From: Polyangium mundeleinium
GTDB lineage: Bacteria > Myxococcota_A > Polyangia > Polyangiales > Polyangiaceae
Reading direction: 5' to 3'
DNA length: 64,000 nucleotides
Assembly (NCBI RefSeq): GCF_028369105.1
Contig: NZ_JAQNDO010000001.1
Location: forward strand, 8,588,501-8,652,500
Shown: piece after piece, positions 17,497-26,937 of the stretch
Layout: every line of letters begins with the position of its first letter
Position numbering within the stretch: the first letter of the stretch is position 1
Notes under the pieces: model-generated
The model's database searches: none
Seen by the model: the letters and a program-made list of their open reading frames with translations, nothing else
What the model was told of the DNA's origin: nothing
Made by a program: the position numbers and the translations under genes

Positions 17497-17512
17497 GCGG
17501 CCTCAAGGCCGC
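17497..17512. terminator. Bidirectional hairpin between convergent genes
   Basis: A perfect 7-bp stem GCGGCCT / AGGCCGC lies 18 bp after the MscS stop and overlaps the stop codon of the convergent gene. It is followed by CCCCTTTCC on the plus strand. It could serve both transcripts. Confidence 0.6.
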
Positions 17513-19605
17513 CCCTTTCCGGTCTCCCCTGCCCTCGCCTCCACGCGCGCCCGCGACAACCAGAACGTGACGTTCGGCCCGTCGCGGCGACCGGGCGGCA
17601 TGTTTTGCCGGTCGTAAATCGCGAGCGGCACCTCCCCCTGCATCACCACCTCCGCGCCGAGCGTTTGCCGGAGCTCGCTGCACGTCGACGCATAGGCCTC
17701 GTCCTCTGTTTTTCCGAACCAGCACGGCAGGCCCTCATAGAGGTACAGGCAGGCGGGCGGGTCGTGGAGCAGCTCGTCGAGCGGCTTTTCGATCGTCACC
17801 TCGGGGCTCACGCCGGGGGCGAACGCGGGGACGACACGATAACGATCCTTGCCGCGATCCTTCCCGCCCGCGCGCTCGCCGATGCGGGCGAACCGGAGCG
17901 CCTTCGCCTGCGCGTCCGCGCCGACGTACTCGATCACCGTGCAGCCCTCGGGCACGATCTCGCGGGCCTTTTGCACGAACGCGTGCTCGCGCATCTCGGT
18001 GTACCCGACGTCCTCGATCCAACCCCGATGCAGAAGCGGCGCCGCGAGGAGCGCCCCGCAGGCGACGAAGATACCTGCGCGGCGCCGCTCCCAGAGCCAC
18101 GGCACCGCGATCGCGCCGAGCAGCAGGAAAGGCACGACGAGGTGCAAGTGATACCGCGGGCGCATCGTATCCTCCATGACGAAGGCGTGCGTGATCGTGA
18201 AGATCCCGAGCCAGCCGAGGAGGAACACGACGAGCCTGCGCTCGCCCGCGCGATACCCGAGGATCACACCGGCAGCGGCGAGCACCACGAGCACCGGCGG
18301 CGTCACGGCGGGATCGGTGAGCACGAAGAGCTTCGGCACGAGGAACGCGCGCCCCGTGTTGAGGAGCCATCCCGGGGAAAAAAGCGCCGTTTGCACGGCC
18401 GCCTCGTTCGTCGAGAGAAACACCGGAAACACGAGCGCGCCCATTCCGGCGATGACGAGCACGCCGATCACGCGCCGCACGGGAGGCGCCGACTCCGGGT
18501 GGAGCGAGACGACGGCGGCCATGTAGACAACGATGAACAGGATGTTCAGCGGCCGGAGCAGGTAGCCCGTGTACAGCGCAGCCGGCAGGCAGGCGATCGC
18601 GACGATACGGAAGACACGCGACGGGTCGCGGAGCCACGCGTGGATGAGCGCGAACGAGAGCGAGGTGATCACGAGCGAGGGGATGAATGCGTCCTCGCAG
18701 CGTGAGAAGCGGATGTGTTGCGGCAAGAGCGCGACGGCGAACGCGGCGAAGAGCCCGGCGCGTGGATCCCGGAGGAGGTAGGTCGCGTGGCCGAAGAGCA
18801 CCAGCGGCATCGCGGCGGCGTACCCGAAGTTCGTCCACGTGATGACGTCGGTCAAGTAAAACGGGCCGCCGGCGCGCGCGGCGATCGCTTCGAGCAACGG
18901 GCCGTCGGCGACAGCACGAACGTTCGGCCAAAGGCGCGTCCAGGGCCAGGCGCCGAGGAACGAGACCGGCGAAAGCCAGAGCCGCGTGGCCGCGCCGGCG
19001 AAGACGATCGCGGCGAGCGCCCCGCGGATCCACGCAGGCTCGTCCCGCGTGAGCCGCGCGGCAAGGACGGTGGCAAGCGCGACGAACCCGAAGAGCGCGA
19101 CGATCCCGTCGAGATCGCCCCATTGCCCCGCGGCGTAGGCCGCGACGCGCGCCTGGATCGGGGCCACGCCGGACGAGCGCGGGGCTGCCCTCGGCCGCGG
19201 CTCGATCCACAGGCCACCGTGATCATTTTGCGCGAGGGCTCCGAGGAGCGCCGCGACCGCCTTTTCGACCTCGGGATCCCCCGTGGACTCACGCGCGGCC
19301 ACGAAGCTCGACGAGCGCGGGGCCTCGGGGCGCGCGGCGTCGTCGTCCGGGTGGACGAGAGTGATCCGCGCCTCGCGCCCCTTCGGCTCGCGCAGGCCGA
19401 CGACGATCCGTTGCTGGTCGATGGAGACGCTCCAGAGCGCGAACCCCGCGGCGACCTCCTTGCCGAGCGTGAAAGGGGCGAAAAGCGCGAGGACGTCTTT
19501 CTCGCGCCCGCCGGGGAGCATGTACGGATGCGCGGACGCAGGCGGCGCCCACGAGACGAGCGCGAGGACAAAGAGCAGGAAGGAGAGGGCCCGGCGAAAC
19601 GTCAC
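17503..19605 (-). CDS. Polytopic membrane protein, glycosyltransferase-39-like
   Basis: This encodes 700 residues from GTG 19605. An N-terminal signal-like segment ends PPASAHPY and is followed by a periplasmic-looking domain (to about residue 160). Then come about ten membrane segments (to about residue 500), including LPQHIRFSRCEDAFIPSLVI after the third or fourth helix, and a C-terminal soluble domain. The arrangement with an acidic pair soon after a helix resembles the GT-C fold (PMT / ArnT / GT39), which transfers sugars from polyprenyl carriers in the periplasm. The signal-like start followed by a soluble domain is unusual for that family. The substrate is unknown. Confidence 0.8.
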   Translation of the reverse strand: MTFRRALSFLLFVLALVSWAPPASAHPYMLPGGREKDVLALFAPFTLGKEVAAGFALWSVSIDQQRIVVGLREPKGREARITLVHPDDDAARPEAPRSSSFVAARESTGDPEVEKAVAALLGALAQNDHGGLWIEPRPRAAPRSSGVAPIQARVAAYAAGQWGDLDGIVALFGFVALATVLAARLTRDEPAWIRGALAAIVFAGAATRLWLSPVSFLGAWPWTRLWPNVRAVADGPLLEAIAARAGGPFYLTDVITWTNFGYAAAMPLVLFGHATYLLRDPRAGLFAAFAVALLPQHIRFSRCEDAFIPSLVITSLSFALIHAWLRDPSRVFRIVAIACLPAALYTGYLLRPLNILFIVVYMAAVVSLHPESAPPVRRVIGVLVIAGMGALVFPVFLSTNEAAVQTALFSPGWLLNTGRAFLVPKLFVLTDPAVTPPVLVVLAAAGVILGYRAGERRLVVFLLGWLGIFTITHAFVMEDTMRPRYHLHLVVPFLLLGAIAVPWLWERRRAGIFVACGALLAAPLLHRGWIEDVGYTEMREHAFVQKAREIVPEGCTVIEYVGADAQAKALRFARIGERAGGKDRGKDRYRVVPAFAPGVSPEVTIEKPLDELLHDPPACLYLYEGLPCWFGKTEDEAYASTCSELRQTLGAEVVMQGEVPLAIYDRQNMPPGRRDGPNVTFWLSRARVEARAGETGKGRP

Positions 19606-19645
19606 GGGCCGAGCGTACTCGATCCCGGCGCCGTTTTGCCGCTAC

Positions 19646-20617
19646 TCACCACGCATAAGCTTCCGGCGCGGCGCCGCCGGGGCCGGGGAAGATCTCGTCG
19701 AGCTTCTTCAGGGTCGCCTCGTCGAGCTTCAGGTCGAGCGCGCGCACCGTGCCGTCGAGCTGCTCGATCGTACGTGGACCAATGATCGGTCCGGTCACGG
19801 CGGGCTGCGCGAGGAGCCAGGCGAGCCCGACGTCGGCAGCGGGTTTGCCGAGAGCGGCCGCGAGCGCCTCGAATTGCTCGAGTTTTTCGCGGTGCTTGGC
19901 CAGGTTCTTTTGCGCGAAATCGGTGGCGAGCCGCCCTTCTCGTTCCTTCTTGAGGGCGCCACCGAGGATGCCGCCCTTGAGCGGACTCCACGGGATCAGG
20001 CCGAGCCCGTAGTGCTGGCAGGCCGGGATCACTTCGAGCTCGATCGTGCGGTCGATCAAATTGTAGAGGCTCTGCTCGGAGACGAGCCCCAGGAAATGGC
20101 GCGATTTCGCGGCCTCGTTCGCCTGCGCGATGTGCCAGCCCGCGAAGTTCGACGAGCCCACGTAGATCACCTTGCCCTGCTGGACGAGGACCTCCATCGC
20201 TTGCCAGATCTCGTCCCACGGCGCGTCGCGATCGACGTGGTGCATCTGGTAGAGATCGATGTGATCCGTCTTCATCCGCTGGAGCGACTCCTCGCACGCC
20301 CGCCGGATGTGCAGCGCCGAGAGGCGCGACGTATTCGGCCAGTCGCCCATGCCGCCGTAGACCTTCGTCGCGATCACGGTCTTCTCGCGGCGCCCGCCTC
20401 CCTGGGCGAACCAGCGGCCGAGGATCTGCTCCGTCCAGCCCTCGCCCTTCTTCCAGCCGTACACGTTGGCCGTGTCGAAGAAGTTGATCCCGAGATCGTG
20501 GGCGCGGTCCATGATGCGAAACGAGTCCTCCTCGCTCGTCTGGGGGCCGAAGTTCATCGTGCCGAGGCAAAGTCGGCTGACCTTGAGGGCCGTGCGGCCG
20601 AGTCGGGTGTATTGCAT
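19646..20617 (-). CDS. Aldo/keto reductase
   Basis: This encodes 323 residues starting MQYTRLGRTALKVSRLCLGT, a typical AKR opening. The catalytic tetrad is visible: Asp and Tyr in FFDTANVYG (near 47-52), Lys in VIATKVYGG (near 84) and His in YQMHHVD (near 127). The NADPH-binding end contains PIIGPRTIEQLDG. These enzymes reduce aldehydes or ketones with NADPH in the cytoplasm; the substrate is not predictable. The gene stands alone between the glycosyltransferase-like gene and polB, all on the minus strand. A decayed relative lies at 49.7-50.0 kb. Confidence 0.95.
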   Translation of the reverse strand: MQYTRLGRTALKVSRLCLGTMNFGPQTSEEDSFRIMDRAHDLGINFFDTANVYGWKKGEGWTEQILGRWFAQGGGRREKTVIATKVYGGMGDWPNTSRLSALHIRRACEESLQRMKTDHIDLYQMHHVDRDAPWDEIWQAMEVLVQQGKVIYVGSSNFAGWHIAQANEAAKSRHFLGLVSEQSLYNLIDRTIELEVIPACQHYGLGLIPWSPLKGGILGGALKKEREGRLATDFAQKNLAKHREKLEQFEALAAALGKPAADVGLAWLLAQPAVTGPIIGPRTIEQLDGTVRALDLKLDEATLKKLDEIFPGPGGAAPEAYAW

Positions 20618-20663
20618 GGCGCGGCACGATACTCCGCGCCCCCGCGCCTGTCACTCGGGCAAT

Positions 20664-23006
20664 TCAGAAGAGCGAGAGCTGGCGCCGCGCGCCCGTGACG
20701 TCGTCGAAATCGCGCCCGCCCGACAGACGCAGCACCGCGTCCGCGATCGGCTTGATCTGGTGCTCGACGTAATGCTCGTGATCCAAGGGGGACGAACGCG
20801 CGCTCGTGGGCTCGGGGCCGTTTTTCGTGACCACGTACGAGACGACGCGGCCCGCGTCCGCGCCGAGCCTGCGCGCCGCTTTCACGTGCGGCGGCGTGGT
20901 CTTCGTGTACGCATCGAGCGGCTTGCGCAGCGCCTTGCGGTAGACGAGCTCGGCGTCGAATCGGCCCGCCCGGAGATCCTCGACGAACGCGAGGACGAAA
21001 GGCTCCACGGCGCGATCGTGAAAGACGCGATCCAGAAGCTCGCGCTGGAATCGACGCGCGATGGCGCTCGTATCGCGCCGGACCGCTTCGAGGCCGACGA
21101 TCTCGACCTCGCCGTCCCCGCGCGGGCGATACACGAGCCCCGCGTACCGCTTCTTGCTGCCCTCGGCGCGGCCGCGCATCTCGGGCAGGAAAAACCGCGC
21201 GTACATCTTCGCGAATGCGAGGTCGAGGTGGCTCTGCACGGAAAAGGCGCGGCCGATCGCGTCATCGACCTCGGCAGCGATGTGCGCGCGGAGCATGTCC
21301 GCATACGCCGCGGCTTTTTCGGGATCCGGCTCGCCCACGTCGACGAAGAGCGAGTCGGTGTCGCCATAGAGTACGCGATGACCGGGCCGCGACGCGGCGG
21401 CGCGGGCCGCGACGCGGATGACCCATTGCCCCGCGAGCGGGATCGCGCTCGCCACGGGCGGCGAGAACAGGCGCGACGCGGGGGATCCGAGCACGCCGTA
21501 GAGCGAGTTCATCAGGATCTTGATGGCCTGCGCGCGCTGCTCGTCGCCGCTCCGCCGCGCCTCCTGCCGCTCCGCGCCGAGCCGCGCCACGAGATCGGGC
21601 AGGATGCCCCGCTCGTCCCGCCGGAACGTCGCGCCGCCGGGGACGTGGATCACGCTCGGATCCCCGGGATGGCCCTCGCCTGTGAAGGTCATCGGGTCGA
21701 TGTTGAAGGTGCGGATGAGGCTCGGATACAGGCTCTTGAAATCGTAAACGAGCACATTCCGGAAAAACCCAGGTTTGCCATCGAGGACGAGGCCTCCCGC
21801 GAGCGGGCCCGTGTCGAGGTCGTCGTCGCGGGCGACCGAGGGCGCGACGCGGCCGCGGGTCCGAACCTCGCCGAGGTAAAGCGAGTCCACGGAGGCGATC
21901 TGCGAGCCGACCCGATCGGGCGGCATGCCCGTGAGCAGGCTGCGCTCGACGGCGAGCTCGACGAGGCCGAGCTTCTGCACGATCTCGAGCACCAGCCGGG
22001 CGTCTTCGAGGTTGTACGCGGCGAGCGCGGCGGGATCGTCGCGGAAGGCGGATTCGATGGCGTCACCACGTCCTTCGGGGCCAAACAGTTTTCCGCGGCC
22101 GAGGATCGTGCGCGCCGCGGTCTCCAGACGATAGTCGTCGAGCCGCACGTACGCGCCCCGCACGAGCGCGAGCCCGTCGAGCACGACACGGCCGGGGACG
22201 AACGCGCGCGCCTCGCGGGTGAAGCCGGGATCACGGCGGATCGTAGGGTTGCCCGAGGCGCGGCCGAGCGAGCACGGGATGCGCGCGCGGCGGGCGAACG
22301 TGACGAGCTGGGGGAGATCAAAATCGGGCAGGCTCCAGCCCGTGAGCACGTCGGGGTCGGCCTTTTGGACGTGCTCGAAAAACGCGGCGAGGAGGGAGCG
22401 TTCGTCGGAAAAAACGTCGACAGAGGCGGGCAGGTTGGTCGCGGCGCCGCCTTGCATGAGGAAGACGCGCTCGCCGCCTTGCCCCGCGGCCGCGATGGAG
22501 AAGAGGTGCGCGCCGTCGAGGCTCGTCTCGATGTCGAACGAGAGCACGGAGAGGCGCGGGACAAACGAGGCCGGCTCGATGCGCGGGTTCATGTAGACGC
22601 GGCCCACGCCGCGGCGGCGCTCGAACGGGCCCTCGACGGAGAAGGCGCCGCGGATGCCGTGATCGACGAGGAAACGCTGCACGAAACGCACGTCCGCTTC
22701 GAGCGGGATCACGCCGCTCGCGAGGAGCGACGCGCGGAGCGACGCGAGGCGCTCGGGGTTCGGGGCCTCGATTCGCAAGACGGGATCTCCGGCGAACGAG
22801 ACGAGGGGCGTTTCGGACAAGCGCTCGCCCGCGACACGGCGCGCCACGGCCTCGTCCCGCGCGCGCACGAAGAAATACGGCCGATGCTGGTCGTGCACGA
22901 GGAGCGCGGGCTCGCCGCACGCGAGGACGGCATACAGGTGCACCTCGGTCCGATCGTCGTGGATCCGGTAGGTCGGGGTCAGGATGAATCCGCGTTCGGC
23001 CTTCAC
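20664..23006 (-). CDS. polB: DNA polymerase II (family B)
   Basis: From GTG 23006 (MKAERGFILTPTY) this encodes 780 residues, close to the E. coli enzyme; the frame opens 19 codons earlier. The 3'-5' exonuclease motifs are present: SFDIETS (Exo I, near 155), LPDFDLPQL (Exo II) and YNLEDARL (Exo III). Polymerase motif A, DFKSLYPSLI, is near 422, motif B, ILMNSLYGVLGSP, near 500, and motif C, YGDTDSLF, near 547 with both catalytic Asp residues. Pol II is a repair and translesion polymerase. It is divergent from the TldD gene across about 230 bp. The C-terminus ends RRQLSLF, which resembles a sliding-clamp-binding peptide of the QLxLF type. Confidence 0.96.
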   Translation of the reverse strand: MKAERGFILTPTYRIHDDRTEVHLYAVLACGEPALLVHDQHRPYFFVRARDEAVARRVAGERLSETPLVSFAGDPVLRIEAPNPERLASLRASLLASGVIPLEADVRFVQRFLVDHGIRGAFSVEGPFERRRGVGRVYMNPRIEPASFVPRLSVLSFDIETSLDGAHLFSIAAAGQGGERVFLMQGGAATNLPASVDVFSDERSLLAAFFEHVQKADPDVLTGWSLPDFDLPQLVTFARRARIPCSLGRASGNPTIRRDPGFTREARAFVPGRVVLDGLALVRGAYVRLDDYRLETAARTILGRGKLFGPEGRGDAIESAFRDDPAALAAYNLEDARLVLEIVQKLGLVELAVERSLLTGMPPDRVGSQIASVDSLYLGEVRTRGRVAPSVARDDDLDTGPLAGGLVLDGKPGFFRNVLVYDFKSLYPSLIRTFNIDPMTFTGEGHPGDPSVIHVPGGATFRRDERGILPDLVARLGAERQEARRSGDEQRAQAIKILMNSLYGVLGSPASRLFSPPVASAIPLAGQWVIRVAARAAASRPGHRVLYGDTDSLFVDVGEPDPEKAAAYADMLRAHIAAEVDDAIGRAFSVQSHLDLAFAKMYARFFLPEMRGRAEGSKKRYAGLVYRPRGDGEVEIVGLEAVRRDTSAIARRFQRELLDRVFHDRAVEPFVLAFVEDLRAGRFDAELVYRKALRKPLDAYTKTTPPHVKAARRLGADAGRVVSYVVTKNGPEPTSARSSPLDHEHYVEHQIKPIADAVLRLSGGRDFDDVTGARRQLSLF

Positions 23007-23240
23007 ACGCGTCGTCCCGGAGCGTCTACCCGCTAGGCGGTACGACGCTGTAGACCACGGCACGGCATTGGTTGCAAGCGGCAGGCCGTGCCGCGCTGCG
23101 GCATGACATTATGGAGCAAGGTTCCCGGACGAACCACCCGGACGGAGGCGTCGAAACGCGGCTCACCTGTTGAATCCGCGTGCTCGCGTGTGGACGGGGG
23201 TGTATCGTCGTGACCGTACTTTTCACCTGGAGCGCGGACG

Positions 23241-24845
23241 ATGGGCCACGATCATCGCATGAACCGGAGGCAATTCATCGAGATGGGAGCATCGAGCATC
23301 GCGGCGGCGTCGGCGGGCGGGTTCCTGCTCGGCTGCGCGGGGCAGGCGCTCGAAAAGCCCACCACGGCGGCGGTCGTGCCCTCGGCCGACGCGCCGCGGG
23401 TCTCGTATTTCAGCCGGTTCGGTGTGGACGAGGGGATGATCCGGGACGGGCTCGCGGACGCGCTCTCGCGCGGCGCCGATCACGCCGACCTCTTCTTCCA
23501 GCACCGCGTCTCCAATGGATTGCAGCTCGAAGACGGCGAGGTGAACCGCGCCTACACGCGCGTCGAGCTCGGCGTGGGCGTGCGCGTGGTGCGCGGCGAT
23601 CAGACGGGCTACGCGTATACAGAGGAGCTCACGCGCGAGGCGATCAAGCGCGCGGCGCAGACGGCGGCGGCGGTCGCGGACGGGCCCGCGCGGCCTGGGC
23701 CCACGGCGCTCGCGGTCGGGGCGGCGCTGCCGCAGAGGTACACGCTCGACGTGCCCTGGGACGGCATCAAGCCCGCGCAAAAGCTCCCGATCCTCGACGG
23801 CGTGAACGCGGCGATCTTCAAGATGGATGGCCGCATCAAGAAGGTGAGCGTCTTCTTCGCGGACGAGGCGGGCGCGATCCTCATCGCCGACAGCCAGGGC
23901 CGGCTCGTCGAGGATTTCCAGCCGATGACGCTCCTCTACGTCTCGTGTGTCGCCGAGCAAGGCGGCCGCAAGGAGACGAACGGCTACAACGTCGCCGGGC
24001 GGCGCGGGTTCGACTTTTATTCGCCGGAGACCATCGGCCGCGTGGTGCGCGAGGCGGTCGCGCGGACGACCGTGCTCTTCGACGCGGTGCCGGCGCCGGC
24101 CGGGGAGATGCCCGTGGTGCTCGCGGCCGGCTCGTCGGGCATCCTCCTGCACGAGGCGATCGGTCACGGCATGGAGGCCGATTTCAATCGCAAGGGCACG
24201 TCGATCTACGCGGACAAGATCGGCAAGCCCATCGCCCAGCCTTTCGTCAACATCGTCGACGACGCGGCCCAGCCTCACGCGCGCGGCGCGATCAACGTCG
24301 ACGACGAGGGCAACCCGGCGGGTACGACGACGCTCGTCGATAAGGGCGTCCTCGCGACGTACATGCACGACTCCATCTCGGCGAAGCACTACGGCCTCAA
24401 GCCCACGGGCAACGGCCGGCGGCAGAGCTACCAGCACCCGCCGATGCCGCGCATGCGAGCGACGTACATGCTGCCCGGGCCGCACGAGCACGACGAGATC
24501 GTGGCCTCGGTGAAGCGCGGCATCTACTGCCAGAGTTTTTCGAACGGCCAGGTCCAGATCGGCGCCGGGGATTTCACGTTTTACGTGAAGAACGGCTTCC
24601 TCATCGAGGACGGCAAGCTCACCCGGCCGATCAAGGACGTGAACATCATCGGCAACGGCCCGCGGGTGCTCGAGCGCATCGACATGGTGGGCAAGGACCT
24701 CGTCATCGACGAGGGAGGCTGGACCTGCGGCAAGGACGTGCAGAGCGTGCCCGTCTCGCAGGGCATCCCCACGGTGCGCGTCTCCTCGATCACGGTGGGC
24801 GGTCAGGGCGGAACCCAGGGCAACAAGGCGAGCGCGAAGGGCTGA
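23241..24845 (+). CDS. tldD: TldD-family metalloprotease with Tat/lipoprotein signal
   Basis: This encodes 534 residues from ATG 23241, with GGAG upstream. Residues 7-33 (MNRRQFIEMGASSIAAASAG) combine a twin-arginine motif with a lipobox-like GFLLGC, so export by Tat and lipid anchoring are likely. The TldD/PmbA fold follows, with the metal site HEAIGHGMEAD near residue 303 and C-terminal motifs TRPIKDVNIIGNG and GKDVQSVPVSQG. In E. coli TldD works with TldE in the cytoplasm to degrade unfolded peptides (antitoxin CcdA, microcin precursor). The exported version here is therefore notable. It is 8 bp upstream of the TldE partner gene, so the two are one operon. Confidence 0.93.
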   Translation: MGHDHRMNRRQFIEMGASSIAAASAGGFLLGCAGQALEKPTTAAVVPSADAPRVSYFSRFGVDEGMIRDGLADALSRGADHADLFFQHRVSNGLQLEDGEVNRAYTRVELGVGVRVVRGDQTGYAYTEELTREAIKRAAQTAAAVADGPARPGPTALAVGAALPQRYTLDVPWDGIKPAQKLPILDGVNAAIFKMDGRIKKVSVFFADEAGAILIADSQGRLVEDFQPMTLLYVSCVAEQGGRKETNGYNVAGRRGFDFYSPETIGRVVREAVARTTVLFDAVPAPAGEMPVVLAAGSSGILLHEAIGHGMEADFNRKGTSIYADKIGKPIAQPFVNIVDDAAQPHARGAINVDDEGNPAGTTTLVDKGVLATYMHDSISAKHYGLKPTGNGRRQSYQHPPMPRMRATYMLPGPHEHDEIVASVKRGIYCQSFSNGQVQIGAGDFTFYVKNGFLIEDGKLTRPIKDVNIIGNGPRVLERIDMVGKDLVIDEGGWTCGKDVQSVPVSQGIPTVRVSSITVGGQGGTQGNKASAKG

Positions 24846-24853
24846 GGGGCGTC

Positions 24854-26182
24854 ATGACGAACGAAGCCATGCTGCAAATCGCCAGGAACGCGGTTTCCCT
24901 TGCCAAACAAAAGGGAGCGGCGGAGGTCGCGGCCGTCGCGCGTGTGAAGCGGGACGTCGACGTCACGTGGCGTGATGGCAAGCTCGAAAAAATCACGGAG
25001 GCGACGAGCCGCGGGCTCGAGGTCCGGCTGTATGTCGACGGGCGGTATTCGACCTGCTCGACGAGTGATCTGCGCCCCGAGGGCCTCGCGTCGTTCCTCG
25101 ACAACGCCATCGGCCTCACGCGCACGCTGGCGAAGGATCCCCACCGGAGCCTGCCGGATCCAGCGCTTTACGCGAAAGCGACGCCGGAGGGCCTGTCGAT
25201 GGCCGATCCGAAGATCGAGAGCATCACCGCGCTCGATCTGCGCCGCACGGCGCAGTCCATGGAAGAGGCCGCGCGAAGCGTCAAGGGGAGCGAGGCGATC
25301 CTGAGCGTCACCACGAACGGCTACCATTCGTGGAACGAGACGACGCAGGTGCATTCGAATGGGCTCGAAGCGAGCTTCGCGGGCACGGAGTTCTCGATCT
25401 CGGCCGACGTGAGCATCAAGGACGACGACGGGCGCAGGCCCGAGGAGGGCGAATACGCCTGGGTGCGGCTCTACGCGGATCTGCCCGACGCGGCCGCCGT
25501 GGGACGCCGCGCGACCGAGCGGGCGCTCGCGCGGCGGGGCGCCAAGAAGGCCCCCTCGTCCGTGATGCCGGTGCTCATCGACAACCGCGCCGCGGGCCGC
25601 TTCTTGAGTTATTTGCTCCGCCCGCTCACCGGGGCCGCGCTGCAGCAGAAGCGCTCGTTCTTCGAAGGGCTCGTGGGCAAACCGTTCGGCAGCGACAAAC
25701 TGGATTTCGCAGACGACCCGCTCCTGCCGAAGGGGCTCGGCACGCGCCCGTTCGATGGCGAGGGCCTGGCCGCGCGGCGGATGCCCCTCTTCGAGAAGGG
25801 CGTCCTCAAGAACCATTACATCGACACGTATTACGGCAAGAAGCTCAGCATGGCGCCGACCACGGGCGGCTCCACGAACATCGCCTGGAAGCTCGGCCCG
25901 AAGACGCAGGCCGCGCTCGCCCTCGACGTGAAGGAGGGCCTCCTCATCACGTCGTTCCTCGGCGGGAACTCGAACGACGCGACCGGCGATTTTTCGCTCG
26001 GCGTACAGGGCTTCGTGATCCGCGGCGGAAAGATCGGCGAGCCGATCGCCGAGATGAACGTGTCCGGCCGCCACGTCGACGTGTGGAAGCGCCTCATCGC
26101 CGTCGGCAACGATCCCTTCGCCTATGGCGCGAGCCGCACCCCGACGCTCGTCTTCGACGGCATGCAGGTCGCGGGGACCTGA
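24854..26182 (+). CDS. tldE: TldE/PmbA-family partner protein
   Basis: This encodes 442 residues with GAGGGG just before the ATG. It has the PmbA fold: N-terminal domain (WRDGKLEKITEATSRGLEV), central PVLIDNRAAGRFLSYLLRP, and C-terminal GVLKNHYIDTYYGKKL, PTTGGSTNIAW and GGNSNDATGDFSLGVQGF. Like other TldE proteins it lacks the HExxxH metal site and would act as the heterodimer partner of TldD. It has no obvious signal peptide, whereas the TldD encoded just before it does. Either the pair does not assemble in one compartment or this partner is carried out with TldD. Its stop is followed by a strong hairpin. Confidence 0.93.
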   Translation: MTNEAMLQIARNAVSLAKQKGAAEVAAVARVKRDVDVTWRDGKLEKITEATSRGLEVRLYVDGRYSTCSTSDLRPEGLASFLDNAIGLTRTLAKDPHRSLPDPALYAKATPEGLSMADPKIESITALDLRRTAQSMEEAARSVKGSEAILSVTTNGYHSWNETTQVHSNGLEASFAGTEFSISADVSIKDDDGRRPEEGEYAWVRLYADLPDAAAVGRRATERALARRGAKKAPSSVMPVLIDNRAAGRFLSYLLRPLTGAALQQKRSFFEGLVGKPFGSDKLDFADDPLLPKGLGTRPFDGEGLAARRMPLFEKGVLKNHYIDTYYGKKLSMAPTTGGSTNIAWKLGPKTQAALALDVKEGLLITSFLGGNSNDATGDFSLGVQGFVIRGGKIGEPIAEMNVSGRHVDVWKRLIAVGNDPFAYGASRTPTLVFDGMQVAGT

Positions 26183-26205
26183 GCCGCGACCCGATCGCGT
26201 GGGCA

Positions 26206-26229
26206 CCCAGGTCACGCGTGTGACCTGGG
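26206..26229. terminator. Bidirectional terminator hairpin
   Basis: A perfect 10-bp stem CCCAGGTCAC / GTGACCTGGG around GCGT lies between the convergent tldE gene and the lipoprotein gene ending at 26233. There is no U-tract on either side. Confidence 0.7.
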
Positions 26230-26232
26230 GCT

Positions 26233-26937
26233 TCAGGGCATCCAGGTGGCTCCGATCGTCCGGCGTTGCTCGGCGCTCGTGGTGACGTTTCCACCCGGGT
26301 TCGTCGAGAAAAGCGCGTCCCGCGTGGTGATCGTCTTGGAGATCGATACCTGGAGCGCACAAGGCGCGACGGGCGGGCCCGCCGGCGGCGGGCGGAGCTC
26401 GGCCTGCGCGAGCACGAGCATGCCCGTGTCCTCGTCGAGCGAGCGCGTGAGCGTGTCGATGCAATCCCCCTGGACCGTCACCACGACCTCGCCATCCTCG
26501 GGATCGGCATCCCAAGAGAGCGTGAGCGGGAGATCCTGCGTGAGGCCCGCGGCGGTCATCGTGAACGGACGCGGGACCTCGACGACGACGCCGTGCACGT
26601 CGCGATCGTTCTGACGTTCGAGGTCGAGGAGGAAATCGCCCGGCAGCGCGTCGAGCTGGACCGAATGGATTGGCGCGCCATTGAGCTGACCTTCCGCCAT
26701 CGGGCGGCGTGTCCCGTCCACCGTGACGAACAACGCGTCGCCGCCCGTGAGCTCCACGGCGCCGATGGGGCTGCCGACCCGCACGTCGATCGCCGCCGCC
26801 GCGCCGTCGTCGAGCGCCGTCACGCCGAGCAACATGTCCCGCGTGGAGACCCGATCCGAGACGCGCACCGGATCGAGGCCGCAGCCGGCGAGCGCCATCA
26901 CGACCAGAAAAAACCCGGCGGTCCTCGCGCGGCTCAT
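26233..26937 (-). CDS. Small lipoprotein coupled to a beta-barrel gene
   Basis: From ATG 26937 (MSRARTAGFF) this encodes 234 residues with signal VVMALAGC (lipobox LAGC). The mature part looks like two beta-sandwich domains (VGSPIGAVELTGGDALFV, LSWDADPEDGEVVVTVQGD). The ATG overlaps the stop of the upstream gene in an ATGA arrangement, so the two are translationally coupled and probably act together at the outer membrane. The family is unknown. Confidence 0.85.
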   Translation of the reverse strand: MSRARTAGFFLVVMALAGCGLDPVRVSDRVSTRDMLLGVTALDDGAAAAIDVRVGSPIGAVELTGGDALFVTVDGTRRPMAEGQLNGAPIHSVQLDALPGDFLLDLERQNDRDVHGVVVEVPRPFTMTAAGLTQDLPLTLSWDADPEDGEVVVTVQGDCIDTLTRSLDEDTGMLVLAQAELRPPPAGPPVAPCALQVSISKTITTRDALFSTNPGGNVTTSAEQRRTIGATWMP

